64,000 bases of DNA. Origin: Paraburkholderia humisilvae. Lineage in GTDB: Bacteria > Pseudomonadota > Gammaproteobacteria > Burkholderiales > Burkholderiaceae. The stretch is from positions 43,133-107,132 of the forward strand of contig NZ_CADIKH010000025.1 in the NCBI RefSeq assembly GCF_902859855.1, written 5' to 3'. Each line of letters opens with the position of its first letter. The first letter of the stretch is position 1. Shown here piece by piece: positions 8,013 to 16,569 of the stretch. The notes below the pieces were generated by a model. It saw nothing but the letters and a program-made list of their open reading frames with translations. It was not told where the DNA came from and did not search any database. A program made the translations under genes and the position numbers.

Positions 8013-9545
8013 ATGGTTCAACAGCCGTACGTGTTGTCGGCGCGCTCGATCGTCAAGCGCTTCGGCCCGACGAGTGTGCTAAGAGGATTCGATCTGTCGA
8101 TCGCGCCAGGCGAGGTGCATGCGTTCCTCGGTGGCAACGGCGCGGGCAAGTCGACGCTCATCAAGATTATTTCCGGCCAGCATGAGCGCGATGGCGGCAC
8201 GCTCGAATTCGACGGCAACGAGATCGGCGCTTCCGCCGCCGCATATGTCGAGGCGGGTGCGATCGCGGTGGTGAACCAGGAGCTTGCGTTGCTGCCGCAT
8301 CTGTCGGTTGCGGAAAACATCGCGATGCCGCGCTTGCGGCGCGCCATGCGGAAATACAGCGAGCGCGCGGCGAAAGCCGTCGCAGTCGAAGCGCTCTCAT
8401 TGATCGATCCGCATTTCGCGCGTGAATCGGCTGAGCGCGTGGTGGGCGACCTGACGCTGCATGAGCGGCAACTTGTCGAGATCGCGCGTTCGCTCGGCTC
8501 GGGCGCGAGGCTGCTGCTGCTCGACGAACCCACCGCGAATCTCACGGCAGCCGAAACCGCACGCCTCTTTGCGGTCATCCGAAGGTTGATCGCGGACACG
8601 AAGCTTGCGGTGCTGTTCGTCTCGCACCGGATGCGCGAAATCCGTCAGATCGCCGACGTCTGCACGATCATCCGCGATGGCAAGACGGCCGTGGACCGCG
8701 TGGCGCTCGACGCGATCAGCGACCGCGAAATCGTCGAATGCATGGGACAAAGCGTCGAACCTGACGAGCAATCTGACGCGATAGCCGCGCATGCAACGCA
8801 GACGCAGGAAGGCAGTGACGTGCGCGCGAAGTTCAGCGTCAGCGAAGGGAACACGATCACGATCGAACACGAAGGCATCAGCGTGGCCATTCGCCCGGGT
8901 TCGATCGTGGGGCTGGCGGGTGCGCCGACCGGGCCGTCCGCGCTGATTACCGCTTTGACGGGACTCGCAGCCGATCACGCATGGCACGTCAAGCGCAATG
9001 GCGCGACGGTGGCCTACACGAGTCCGTCGGCTGCGGCGCGCGATGGCGTCGGCTTTATCTCGGGCGACCGCGCGAACAAAGGGATTCTCGAAACACTGCC
9101 GATCGTCGATAACCTGGTGGCGGCGCAACGCATCGTCGAACGGCGCGGCGTTGCACGCAAAAAGGAAGTGCAACAAGGCACGCGCCTGCTCGAAGCGCTG
9201 AACGTTCGCGCGGGCTCGCTGTGGGACTTGCCTTCGACCTTGAGCGGTGGCACGCAGCAGAAGCTGCTCGTGGCGAGGTGGCTGACGCTCAAGCCGAAGC
9301 TTCTGGTGCTGGAAGAGCCCACGCGCGGTGTCGATATCCGCACCAAGCGCGAGATCTACGCACTGATTCGCAAGATGGCCGCGCAAGGCACCGCCGTGAT
9401 CTGGTGGTCGACCGAGTATGTCGAGCTTGTCGAACTGTGCGACACGGTGCTCGCCTTCGATCTGGACGGGCGCCCGACGGGGGTGCTGCGCCATGCCGAC
9501 GTCGACGAAACCAGGCTGGCCAACGCGACCGGCATGGCGGCGTGA
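8013..9545 (+). CDS. Sugar ABC transporter ATP-binding protein (RbsA/MglA type, tandem NBD)
   Basis: The 510-aa protein has two fused nucleotide-binding domains. The first carries Walker A GGNGAGKST (about residue 47), the signature-region LTLHERQLVEIARSLG and Walker B LLLLDEPTANLT. The second has a degenerate Walker A (GLAGAPTGPSAL), a LSGGTQQK signature and Walker B LLVLEEPTRGVD, as is usual for RbsA/XylG proteins. The start ATG 8013 follows AGGAGA at 8001-8006, preferred over the GTG at 7989. It energises uptake with the permease and binding protein immediately downstream. Confidence 0.92.
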   Translation: MVQQPYVLSARSIVKRFGPTSVLRGFDLSIAPGEVHAFLGGNGAGKSTLIKIISGQHERDGGTLEFDGNEIGASAAAYVEAGAIAVVNQELALLPHLSVAENIAMPRLRRAMRKYSERAAKAVAVEALSLIDPHFARESAERVVGDLTLHERQLVEIARSLGSGARLLLLDEPTANLTAAETARLFAVIRRLIADTKLAVLFVSHRMREIRQIADVCTIIRDGKTAVDRVALDAISDREIVECMGQSVEPDEQSDAIAAHATQTQEGSDVRAKFSVSEGNTITIEHEGISVAIRPGSIVGLAGAPTGPSALITALTGLAADHAWHVKRNGATVAYTSPSAAARDGVGFISGDRANKGILETLPIVDNLVAAQRIVERRGVARKKEVQQGTRLLEALNVRAGSLWDLPSTLSGGTQQKLLVARWLTLKPKLLVLEEPTRGVDIRTKREIYALIRKMAAQGTAVIWWSTEYVELVELCDTVLAFDLDGRPTGVLRHADVDETRLANATGMAA

Positions 9546-9547
9546 AG

Positions 9548-9607
9548 ACGTCACTGAGAACGTCACTGAGAACGCCGCTGGAAACGCCGCTGAAAACGCG
9601 ATGAACG
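9548..9607. repeat. 12-bp tandem repeat, about five units
   Basis: Five consecutive 12-mers start at 9548: two identical ACGTCACTGAGA units, then ACGCCGCTGGAA, ACGCCGCTGAAA and a diverged ACGCGATGAACG. The array begins three bases after the ATPase stop codon and fills most of the 100-bp gap before the permease gene. It may be a slippage product and could alter spacing or mRNA structure between the cistrons. Confidence 0.75.
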
Positions 9608-9646
9608 CCTAACGCATCACCCAAGTATTCCAATCTGGAGACAACC

Positions 9647-10642
9647 ATGAAGACCGTCACCCACCCGCTCGCAAGCGAGGGACGTCAGCCGGGCAGGACA
9701 GGCCGACGCTTGCTGTCGACGTACCGCACCGAGATTGCGATCGCGATCGCCATCATCGTGATCGAACTGGCCGTCGGCATGGTCGTGCCTGCCGCGCTCT
9801 CGGGCGGCAACATCGCGAACGTCACGCAGGCGGCGGCGCCCCTCGTTCTGATGGCATTCGGCGTGTTGCTCGTGATCATCACCGGTGGCATCGACCTCTC
9901 GGTCGGTTCGGTGTTTTCGTTGACGGGCATGGTCACGGGGCTCGCCATGGCGCATGGCTTCGGCGCGATGGCCAGCAGTCTTGCGGGTCTTTCCGTCGGT
10001 CTCGTCATCGGCCTGATCAACGGCGCGCTCGTCACGTTCGTCGGACTCGCGCCATTCGTCGTCACGCTGAGCACCTATGCGATCGCGGGAAGTCTGTCGT
10101 TCATCGTGACGGACGGGCACTCGTTGCCGATCTCCGATCCCAACTACTACCTGCTCAACTCCGGCACGCTCATTCCGGGTTTGCCGAACTATGCGTTGTG
10201 GTGCGTGTTGCTGCTCGTCGCGATCGAGTTCTGTCTGCGCAAGGTTGTTGCAGGGCGCTGGCTGTATGCCGTCGGCAGCAGCAGTTCGTCGGCGCGCGTG
10301 ATCGGTATTCCCGTCAATCGCGTGCGGCTGTCCGCGTATCTGCTGTCGGGGCTTCTGGCTTCGTTCGCGGGCATCGTCAGCATCTCGTACATCAGCAATG
10401 CGGAGGCAACGGCGGGTTCGAGCCTCATGTTGCAGGCGATCGCGGCCGTCGTGATCGGTGGTGCGAGCCTCTTCGGCGGCACAGGGTCCGCAATCGGCGC
10501 ACTACTTGGCGCGCTGATGATCACGATTATTCAGAACGGCGCAAACCTGATCGGTGTGAATAGCTTCTGGCAAGGCACCGTGACGGGGATCGTCATTCTT
10601 ATCGCGGTGCTCGTCGACCGCATCACCAAAGCACGGCGCTAA
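9647..10642 (+). CDS. Sugar ABC transporter permease (RbsC type)
   Basis: The 331-aa protein has 8-10 membrane segments and the BPD_transp_2 signatures GVLLVIITGGIDLSVGSVFS (about residue 75) and AVVIGGASLFGGTGSAIGAL near residue 270. This is the ribose/xylose-type permease fold. It follows the ATPase gene by about 100 bp and precedes the binding protein by 31 bp, giving a complete importer. GGAGACAACC upstream of ATG 9647 supports the start. Confidence 0.92.
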   Translation: MKTVTHPLASEGRQPGRTGRRLLSTYRTEIAIAIAIIVIELAVGMVVPAALSGGNIANVTQAAAPLVLMAFGVLLVIITGGIDLSVGSVFSLTGMVTGLAMAHGFGAMASSLAGLSVGLVIGLINGALVTFVGLAPFVVTLSTYAIAGSLSFIVTDGHSLPISDPNYYLLNSGTLIPGLPNYALWCVLLLVAIEFCLRKVVAGRWLYAVGSSSSSARVIGIPVNRVRLSAYLLSGLLASFAGIVSISYISNAEATAGSSLMLQAIAAVVIGGASLFGGTGSAIGALLGALMITIIQNGANLIGVNSFWQGTVTGIVILIAVLVDRITKARR

Positions 10643-10673
10643 GCCGCGTCGAACACGGTTCAAGGAGACAAAG

Positions 10674-11690
10674 ATGATGAAGATCGCAACGCAAAAGCAG
10701 GGCGGCTCGCGCAAGCCATTCGGCCCGTGGATCGCGGCGGCCGTACTGATCGCCGCCGCGATGGCGCCGCAAGCGTCGTTCGCGCAGGCGAAGCAGACGG
10801 TTGCCTATATCGCGCCTTCGCTCGATATTTCGTACTGGCAATGGGTTGCCTATGGCGTCAAGCAGCGCGCGAAAGAACTCGGCATGAACTACGTCGAGTT
10901 CACGTCGGAGAATTCGCCGGCCAAGCAGATGGACAATGTGCGCACGGCACTCACGCGCGGTGTCAGCGCGATTGTGATGGGGCCGGTCAGTTCGACCAGT
11001 ACGCCGCCCGTGTTGCGCTTGCTGAAGGAGAAATCCGTGCCGATCGCGTTCACAGGAATCGGGCCGCAGGCGGGGCAGACCGATTTCACGTCGGCCGTCA
11101 CCGCGAACAACTATGAAACCGGCAAGATCCAGGGCGCCTATGTTTGCAGGCTGGCGAAGGAGCGCGGCGGCAACAAGGTCGCGATGCTGTCACTGCCGCA
11201 GGACCGGGAGAATGCGCAGAAGTACATGAAGGGGGCGCAGGAGTCGTTCAAGGCCGATGGCTGCGAGCTCGTGCAGGTACTGGAAACACACGGCCTGACC
11301 GTCAACGAGGCGGTCTCGCAAGCCAACGACATTCTCACCGCGCACCCCGACGTGAAGGCGATTTACGGCATGTACGATGAAGCCGCCACGGGCGCGGCTA
11401 AAGCGTTGCAAACGCGTGGCCTCACGGGGAAAGTCGCCGTCGTGACGGCCGACGGCAGCCCGACGACGATCCGGCTGCTGCGCGATGGCGCGATTCAGGG
11501 CATCTTCCTGCAGGAAGCGGTTGGGCAAGGCATCGATGCGACGAGCCAGGTGTTCAATGCGCTCAACCACAAGCCGACGACTCAGGAACTGGCGCTGAAG
11601 GAGCCGCTCGTCACGAAGGACACGATCGATCAGCCCGATGCGCAGGCCACGGTGAAGCGTGTGTATCCGCCTTCGGCTGGCAACTACTGA
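10674..11690 (+). CDS. Sugar ABC transporter periplasmic substrate-binding protein
   Basis: The 338-aa product has a signal peptide (WIAAAVLIAAAMAPQASFAQA, cleavage near residue 38) followed by a Peripla_BP_4 domain of the ribose-binding class, with SPAKQMDNVRTALTRGVSAI and AIYGMYDEAATGAAKAL. It delivers a monosaccharide or related ligand to the membrane complex encoded upstream. The ligand cannot be read from the sequence. Context (SDR, split transketolase, amidohydrolase) favours an unusual sugar or sugar acid. Confidence 0.92.
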   Translation: MMKIATQKQGGSRKPFGPWIAAAVLIAAAMAPQASFAQAKQTVAYIAPSLDISYWQWVAYGVKQRAKELGMNYVEFTSENSPAKQMDNVRTALTRGVSAIVMGPVSSTSTPPVLRLLKEKSVPIAFTGIGPQAGQTDFTSAVTANNYETGKIQGAYVCRLAKERGGNKVAMLSLPQDRENAQKYMKGAQESFKADGCELVQVLETHGLTVNEAVSQANDILTAHPDVKAIYGMYDEAATGAAKALQTRGLTGKVAVVTADGSPTTIRLLRDGAIQGIFLQEAVGQGIDATSQVFNALNHKPTTQELALKEPLVTKDTIDQPDAQATVKRVYPPSAGNY

Positions 11691-11770
11691 GTATCGAACT
11701 GATGGGTGAGCCGTCCGCTTGTACATGGGCGGCACTTCGTTTTGAATGAATTAACGGGACCGGAGACATC

Positions 11771-12667
11771 GTGGACACCTTTCCCATTATCGACCCGCAC
11801 CATCACCTTTACGATCTCAAGACCGGGAATTATCCGTGGTTGCAGGGCCCGATGCTCAAGCGGGTATTCGGCGACTACTCGGCGATACGTCATGACTATC
11901 TCATCGACGACTTTCTGGCCGATATCAGGAATCAGAACGTGGTGAAGACCGTGCATCTTCAGGTCGAATACGATCATCACGATCCTGTCGCCGAAACACG
12001 CTGGCTGCAACGCGTGGCGGACCGGCACGGCTATCCGCATGGCATCGTGGCGTTTGCGGACCTCTCTTCGCCTGATGTGCAGGCCGTGATCGAAGCGCAT
12101 TGCGAATTTCCGAATGTACGCGGCATTCGTCAATGTCTGAATTTCCATCGCGACCCGGTGAAGACATTCATCGACAGTCCGCATCTCATCAGCGATAGTC
12201 AGTGGCGCCGCGGATACGCACTGCTCGAACGCTACGACCTGTCGTTCGACCTGCAGCTTTACTACACGCAGATGGAGGAGGCCGTCGCGCTGGCGCGCGA
12301 TTTCCCCGATACGTCGATCGTGCTGAACCACACAGGTATGCCTGTCGATCGCGCGCCGGAAGAAATCGAAGGATGGCGCAAAGCGATGAAGCTGCTGGCG
12401 TCGGTGCCCAATGTGTCATGCAAGATTTCCGGGCTGGGCATGGGTGACTGGAAATGGACCGTCGATAGTATTCGCCCGTTCGTGCTCGATGCGATCGATG
12501 TGTTCGGTGTGGAGCGCTGCATGTTCGCGAGCAACTTTCCTGTCGACAAGCTGTTCAGCAGCTACGACGCCGTGTTCAACGCGTTCAAAGTGGTTACAAA
12601 AGAATTTTCATTGCAGGAACGGTGTGCGTTGTTCCATGACAATGCGCAGCGCGTGTATCAACTCTAA
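11771..12667 (+). CDS. Amidohydrolase-2 family metal-dependent hydrolase, probable sugar lactonase
   Basis: The 298-aa TIM-barrel protein opens with the metal motif IIDPHHHLYDL and carries LNHTGMPVD at about residue 180 and MFASNFPVDKL near residue 255 (the usual aspartate position). These are hallmarks of COG3618 proteins, which include L-rhamnono- and L-fucono-lactonases. The start is a GTG at 11771 with GGAGAC a few bases upstream. It is the last gene of the ABC operon, 80 bp after the binding protein. Hydrolysis of a lactone made by the SDR from the imported sugar is a reasonable inference. Confidence 0.85.
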   Translation: MDTFPIIDPHHHLYDLKTGNYPWLQGPMLKRVFGDYSAIRHDYLIDDFLADIRNQNVVKTVHLQVEYDHHDPVAETRWLQRVADRHGYPHGIVAFADLSSPDVQAVIEAHCEFPNVRGIRQCLNFHRDPVKTFIDSPHLISDSQWRRGYALLERYDLSFDLQLYYTQMEEAVALARDFPDTSIVLNHTGMPVDRAPEEIEGWRKAMKLLASVPNVSCKISGLGMGDWKWTVDSIRPFVLDAIDVFGVERCMFASNFPVDKLFSSYDAVFNAFKVVTKEFSLQERCALFHDNAQRVYQL

Positions 12668-12694
12668 TACCAGGTATCGACGGTCGACCGGGGC

Positions 12695-12742
12695 GCCTTG
12701 TCGGCCGTTGCATGCCTTGCCTTGTCGGCCGTTGCATGCCTT
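12695..12742. repeat. Perfect 24-bp tandem duplication
   Basis: Two adjacent identical 24-mers (12695-12718 and 12719-12742), each containing TTGTCGGCCGTTGCATGCC, lie just downstream of the amidohydrolase stop. The exact identity suggests recent slippage or duplication. Confidence 0.85.
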
Positions 12743-12780
12743 AAGTGGTGGCGCGCCCGCGCGAAGCTGGCGCGCCACTT
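12743..12780 (+). terminator. Bulged GC-rich hairpin, possible terminator of the ABC/amidohydrolase operon
   Basis: AAGTG (12743-12747) and GCGCGCC (12751-12757) pair with GGCGCGCCACTT (12769-12780), leaving a 3-nt bulge and an 11-nt loop. The sequence after it is ATTGCTTGT, so there is no clean U tract. It lies 75 bp after the operon's last stop. Confidence 0.45.
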
Positions 12781-12855
12781 ATTGCTTGTACGGCTACTAC
12801 GGGTTGAAGCACCTGTGCGCTGTTTCAACCGTGATCGCGACGCAGTGAGTTCGCG

Positions 12856-13251
12856 TTATTCGCCATTGCGCAGCGTATCGCCGGTGCCGCCGGGCGAAGT
12901 GCCCGGCGACATGTTCGGCGCCATGCCGCTGTTGCCCGGCACCATGCCGCGGTTCATCGACGGTTGCTGTGGGGATGCGCCGGTGCCTGTACCGACACCG
13001 CCGGTGCCCGTTACACCAGGGCTGCCGTAGCCGCTATTCGAATTCATCCCCGGGTTGCTCATCCCGCCATTGACGCCGGTGCCCGGTGTTGCGACGCCGC
13101 CTGCGCCGCCCGTCGTGCCGCCGCCAGCACCGACACCGGTGCCGCCCCCACCTGTGCCACCCGCACCGCCGGCGCCCGCTTGAGCAAAGACGCCGCCAGA
13201 CAGTGTCATCACCAGCGCTGATGCAAGAAGCTTCTTCACAGTGCTTTTCAT
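12856..13251 (-). CDS. Gly-rich low-complexity secreted protein
   Basis: The 131-aa product has a signal peptide (MKSTVKKLLASALVMTLSGG, cleavage after FAQA near residue 24). The rest is low-complexity Gly/Thr/Ser/Pro/Asn/Met sequence without repeats of fixed length. It has no catalytic motif. GGAGGATC precedes ATG 13251 at good spacing. Short Gly-rich exported proteins of this type are frequent in Burkholderia; role unknown, probably periplasmic or surface-associated. Confidence 0.75.
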   Translation of the reverse strand: MKSTVKKLLASALVMTLSGGVFAQAGAGGAGGTGGGGTGVGAGGGTTGGAGGVATPGTGVNGGMSNPGMNSNSGYGSPGVTGTGGVGTGTGASPQQPSMNRGMVPGNSGMAPNMSPGTSPGGTGDTLRNGE

Positions 13252-13419
13252 CGTCGGATCCTCCGGGAAGGGTTCATAAACGCGAGCGGTTGTTGCTCGT
13301 CTCGCCTTTCATCGCGCAAACGCTGTGCCGCGTGCTGGAATACGCATCGGCTGTGCGCGGGAACGGCGGATGCGTGACAGTCCAGTGGCATACCCGGATA
13401 CCCAGCAGGGAGGATGGAC

Positions 13420-13800
13420 ATGGATCAATCGATCGATATGCAGCAACGGTTGACCGAACTCGAACATGCGTTGTCGCGACGTTTCGCTTCGTCGTCGACA
13501 TCGGTCACGCATGTGGCCGATTCGACTGGACGCTTGACGCTTCAGGTGTCGTGGATCGCGTCGGCGGCGGAGATGAATATTCTCGATGCGCGTTGTGCGT
13601 TGAGCATGGTGCTCGCGCCGCAAGTGCTAGCGCGCTATGCCGCGATGAGCGCCGCTACGCGCGTGCGTGCGCGGGAGCGGCTGTCCGACATCGCCGGCGA
13701 TATTGCGCGCGACGCGCAACGGACGAGTGACTCGGTCGGGTGCGGCGCGACGCTCGACGTCAGTGGGCCGATGCTCGAGCAGGTTGCGCGTGCCGGTTGA
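13420..13800 (+). CDS. Hypothetical protein, DUF3022-like
   Basis: The 126-aa product contains LQVSWIASAAEMNILDARCALSMVL and a following Arg-rich helix (RVRARERLSDIAGDIA). This resembles the DUF3022 family, which is largely confined to Burkholderia; that assignment is from memory. AGGGAGG at 13406-13413 is spaced correctly for the ATG at 13420; the in-frame ATG at 13414 is too close. No function is known. A catalase remnant follows directly. Confidence 0.7.
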   Translation: MDQSIDMQQRLTELEHALSRRFASSSTSVTHVADSTGRLTLQVSWIASAAEMNILDARCALSMVLAPQVLARYAAMSAATRVRARERLSDIAGDIARDAQRTSDSVGCGATLDVSGPMLEQVARAG

Positions 13801-13847
13801 ATGGCGGACCGAATGGCGGCACGCCGCGCGGCGACCCGCGGTGGCCG

Positions 13848-14038
13848 GATGACAGGGCTTTACTCTTGCTGCCCGCGGCCGTCATGACGCAAGACGCGCT
13901 GCACTTCGTGCTCGAGGCGTTCAAGGATCTGAAGGTCATCGCGGCGCTTGGCGCGGGCCGCGACGTGTTGAAGGCCACCCATTTACCGGACGACGCCGAC
14001 GGCGTCGCGACGGGTGATGATGATGACGCGAATGCGGT
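13848..14038 (+). pseudogene. katE: Remnant of catalase HPII (KatE) C-terminal domain
   Basis: One plus-strand frame reads DRALLLLPAAVMTQDAL, then HFVLEAFKDLKVIAALGAG and ATHLPDDADGVATGDDD. This pattern is the class-I glutamine-amidotransferase-like C-terminal domain of large-subunit catalases (LPAA, HFV.EAF..LK.I.A.G.G, then D.GV..GDD). No start codon, heme domain or remaining 600-700 residues are present. The remnant ends where the next hypothetical gene (minus strand) begins to be read. I infer deletion or rearrangement of a katE gene. Confidence 0.7.
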
Positions 14039-14040
14039 AC

Positions 14041-14448
14041 TTAGCGGCCGCGCGGGCGGCCCGGTTCTCCCGAGTGCCGGATGCCTGCACGGGCGCCGGC
14101 CGGCGGTATGTGTTGCGATGGGTCCGGCCGTTTCACCGCGCGCAGCCGCCAGTGTCCGTTCACCGACTGATGCCGCACGCCGGAGATCCAGTTTGCGTCG
14201 CCTTGCGCGGAATGGATGTTGCCGTGCCGGTCGATGTGCATGCCGTGCAACGTGACAAACGGCTTGTCGCAACCGTGTTCGCACAGCGTGAGTACGCCGT
14301 CGACGTCGTGCATATCGCCCGTTACGGGCAGCTCGATGCCGTGGCGCGTGTCGACCGACCAGTCGAGGTTCTCGGTATCGAGCCACAGCACCGCATATTC
14401 GTGGCCGGTAGTCGGGTCCGGCGTATTGATCAGGATCGACAGACGCAT
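14041..14448 (-). CDS. Hypothetical protein, possibly with rearranged C terminus
   Basis: The 135-aa product begins MRLSILINTPDPTTGHEYAV and contains LWLDTENLDWSVDTRHG and HGMHIDRHGNIHSAQGD. GGGAGG lies upstream of ATG 14446-14448, which argues against the in-frame ATG four codons earlier. No family is recognised. The last 25 residues are Arg/Pro/Gly-rich and run up to the katE remnant, so the authentic 3' end may have been altered by the same rearrangement. Confidence 0.6.
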   Translation of the reverse strand: MRLSILINTPDPTTGHEYAVLWLDTENLDWSVDTRHGIELPVTGDMHDVDGVLTLCEHGCDKPFVTLHGMHIDRHGNIHSAQGDANWISGVRHQSVNGHWRLRAVKRPDPSQHIPPAGARAGIRHSGEPGRPRGR

Positions 14449-14803
14449 AAAACCTCCCATAAAGTGAGTCGGTGGTTCGGCGCGACGTCTGTCCTGCTTG
14501 GCTCACCGTAATGCGCGCGATGGGCTCACGCGCGTGATCGGGTTCAAAAGTAAAAACTTAGGTCTTCAACCCAAAAGGTAGCTCCGCAATCTCGCAAGTC
14601 AAGCAATGGGTGTTCCATTGGCGGCGCGTGTTGGGCGCACACGCCCGGCACGGCGGGCACACGCGCCTCGTCGCGACAAATCGGCGCATCCGCGTACAAA
14701 CGGCCAACCGCTCGTCGTGCCTATTTACGCACCCCAATTCTTGACGTTGAATCTTCGATGAACGCGTCGGCAAAGCAGGGACATATCTGATATCGTCGCG
14801 GGC
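14449..14803. other. Intergenic region upstream of the ABC-2 exporter
   Basis: No convincing gene: the minus-strand ORF across 14558-15004 is antisense to the ABC gene and lacks protein-like composition. The stretch should contain divergent promoters for the hypothetical at 14448 and the ABC operon at 14804. I see no clear operator or hairpin. Confidence 0.4.
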
Positions 14804-15730
14804 ATGCCGCCAATCATATCGATATCCAACCTGTCCAAAACGTACGCCTCGGGTTTTCACGCACTCAAGCAGATCAATCTGTCGATCCAGCGCGGGGAGA
14901 TCTTCGCTTTGCTCGGGCCGAACGGCGCGGGCAAGACGACGCTGATCAGCATCGTCTGCGGGATTGTCAGGGCGTCCGAAGGGTCGGTCACCGTCGACGG
15001 TCACGATATCCGGACCGACTATCGCGCCGCGCGCGAGCTGATCGGCCTCGTGCCGCAGGAACTCACCACCGACGCGTTCGAAACCGTCTGGGCCACGGTG
15101 TCGTTCAGCCGCGGGCTCTTCGGCAAGCGGAAGAACCCGGCGTACGTCGAAAAAGTGCTGCGCGATCTGTCACTGTGGGAAAAGCGCGATAACCGCATCA
15201 TGACGCTGTCGGGCGGCATGAAGCGCCGCGTGCTGATCGCGAAGGCGCTGGCGCACGAGCCGCGCGTGCTGTTCCTCGACGAGCCCACAGCAGGTGTCGA
15301 TGTCGAGCTGCGGCGCGACATGTGGCGCCTCGTGCGCTCGCTGACCGCAAGCGGCGTGACGGTTGTGCTGACCACGCACTATATCGAGGAAGCGGAGGAG
15401 ATGGCCGACCGCATCGGCGTGATCAACGCGGGTGAGATTGTGATCGTCGAACAGAAAAGCGAACTGATCCGCAAGCTCGGCAAGAAACAATTGCTGCTGC
15501 ATCTCGAGGCGCCGCTCGCGGTGGTGCCGGTGGCGTTGGCCGGCTACGGGCTCGAACTCGGCAACGGCGGCTCCGAACTTATCTATACGTACGATTCGGA
15601 GCGCGAGCGCGCGGGGATTGTCACGCTGTTGAACGATCTGAATCATGCAGGCATCCGCTTCAAGGACCTGCAAACGTCGCAAAGCTCGCTCGAAGACATC
15701 TTCGTGAGTCTGGTGCGGAGGCAATCATGA
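14804..15730 (+). CDS. ABC-2 type exporter ATP-binding protein
   Basis: The 308-aa protein has a single NBD with Walker A GPNGAGKTT (about residue 41), the signature LSGGMKRRVLIAKALAHEP and Walker B VLFLDEPTAGVD, then the H-loop LTTHYIEEAEEM. A C-terminal extension of 80 residues is typical of drug/YadG-type subunits. Its stop overlaps the permease start (ATGA at 15727-15730), indicating coupled translation. Probable export of a lipid, polysaccharide or drug; substrate unknown. Confidence 0.9.
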   Translation: MPPIISISNLSKTYASGFHALKQINLSIQRGEIFALLGPNGAGKTTLISIVCGIVRASEGSVTVDGHDIRTDYRAARELIGLVPQELTTDAFETVWATVSFSRGLFGKRKNPAYVEKVLRDLSLWEKRDNRIMTLSGGMKRRVLIAKALAHEPRVLFLDEPTAGVDVELRRDMWRLVRSLTASGVTVVLTTHYIEEAEEMADRIGVINAGEIVIVEQKSELIRKLGKKQLLLHLEAPLAVVPVALAGYGLELGNGGSELIYTYDSERERAGIVTLLNDLNHAGIRFKDLQTSQSSLEDIFVSLVRRQS

Positions 15731-16488
15731 ATCTCTACGCGATCCGCGCGATCTACCGCTTCGAAATGGCGCGCACCGGCCGTACGCTGATGCAAAGCAT
15801 CGTCGCGCCCGTGATTTCCACATCGCTTTACTTCGTCGTGTTCGGCGCGGCGATCGGCTCGCGGATTCGGGAAGTGGAAGGGGTGTCATACGGCTCGTTT
15901 ATCGTGCCAGGGCTGATCATGCTCTCGCTGCTGTCGCAGAGCATTTCGAACGCATCATTCGGCATCTATTTTCCGCGCTTCACTGGCACCATTTACGAAC
16001 TGCTTTCGGCGCCGGTGTCGTATCTGGAAATCGTCATCAGCTATGTCGGTGCGGCGGCGACCAAGTCGATCGTCCTCGGTCTCATCATTCTCGCGACTGC
16101 GGGACTGTTCGTGCCGTTGCATATCCAGCATCCGTTATGGATGGTGCTGTTCCTCGTGCTGACCTCGGTGACGTTCAGTCTGCTCGGCTTCATCATCGGC
16201 ATCTGGGCCGATAACTTCGAGAAGCTGCAGATCGTGCCGCTGCTCATCATTACGCCGTTGACCTTTCTTGGCGGCAGTTTCTACTCGGTCGCGATGTTGC
16301 CGCAGGGTTGGCGCGTCGTCGCGCTTTTCAATCCGATCGTCTATCTGATCAGCGGCTTTCGCTGGAGCTTTTACGGGCTCGCCGACGTGAGCGTCGGCAT
16401 CAGCCTCGGCATGACCGCGCTGTTTCTCGCGATTTTTCTCGTGGTGATCGCGTGGATCTTCAAAACCGGCTACCGGCTCAAGTCGTAG
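15727..16488 (+). CDS. ABC-2 type exporter permease
   Basis: The 253-aa protein has six membrane segments and the ABC-2 signature PLTFLGGSFYSVAMLPQGW followed by FNPIVYLISGFRWSFYG, close to the YadH/NodJ class. It pairs with the overlapping ATPase gene upstream to make a complete exporter. The histidine kinase gene starts 82 bp downstream on the same strand. Confidence 0.9.
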   Translation: MNLYAIRAIYRFEMARTGRTLMQSIVAPVISTSLYFVVFGAAIGSRIREVEGVSYGSFIVPGLIMLSLLSQSISNASFGIYFPRFTGTIYELLSAPVSYLEIVISYVGAAATKSIVLGLIILATAGLFVPLHIQHPLWMVLFLVLTSVTFSLLGFIIGIWADNFEKLQIVPLLIITPLTFLGGSFYSVAMLPQGWRVVALFNPIVYLISGFRWSFYGLADVSVGISLGMTALFLAIFLVVIAWIFKTGYRLKS

Positions 16489-16569
16489 TACGATGGACGT
16501 CGCTGATGGGTCCGGCCTGTGCGGCGCCGGCCCGCTTGCATCCGTCGTGCTTCGTCGCAAGGTCCCGCC

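Noticed and set aside
8397..9566. 389-aa minus-strand ORF over the sugar ABC ATPase
   Set aside because: Antisense shadow of a clear gene; Arg/His-rich composition and no domain.
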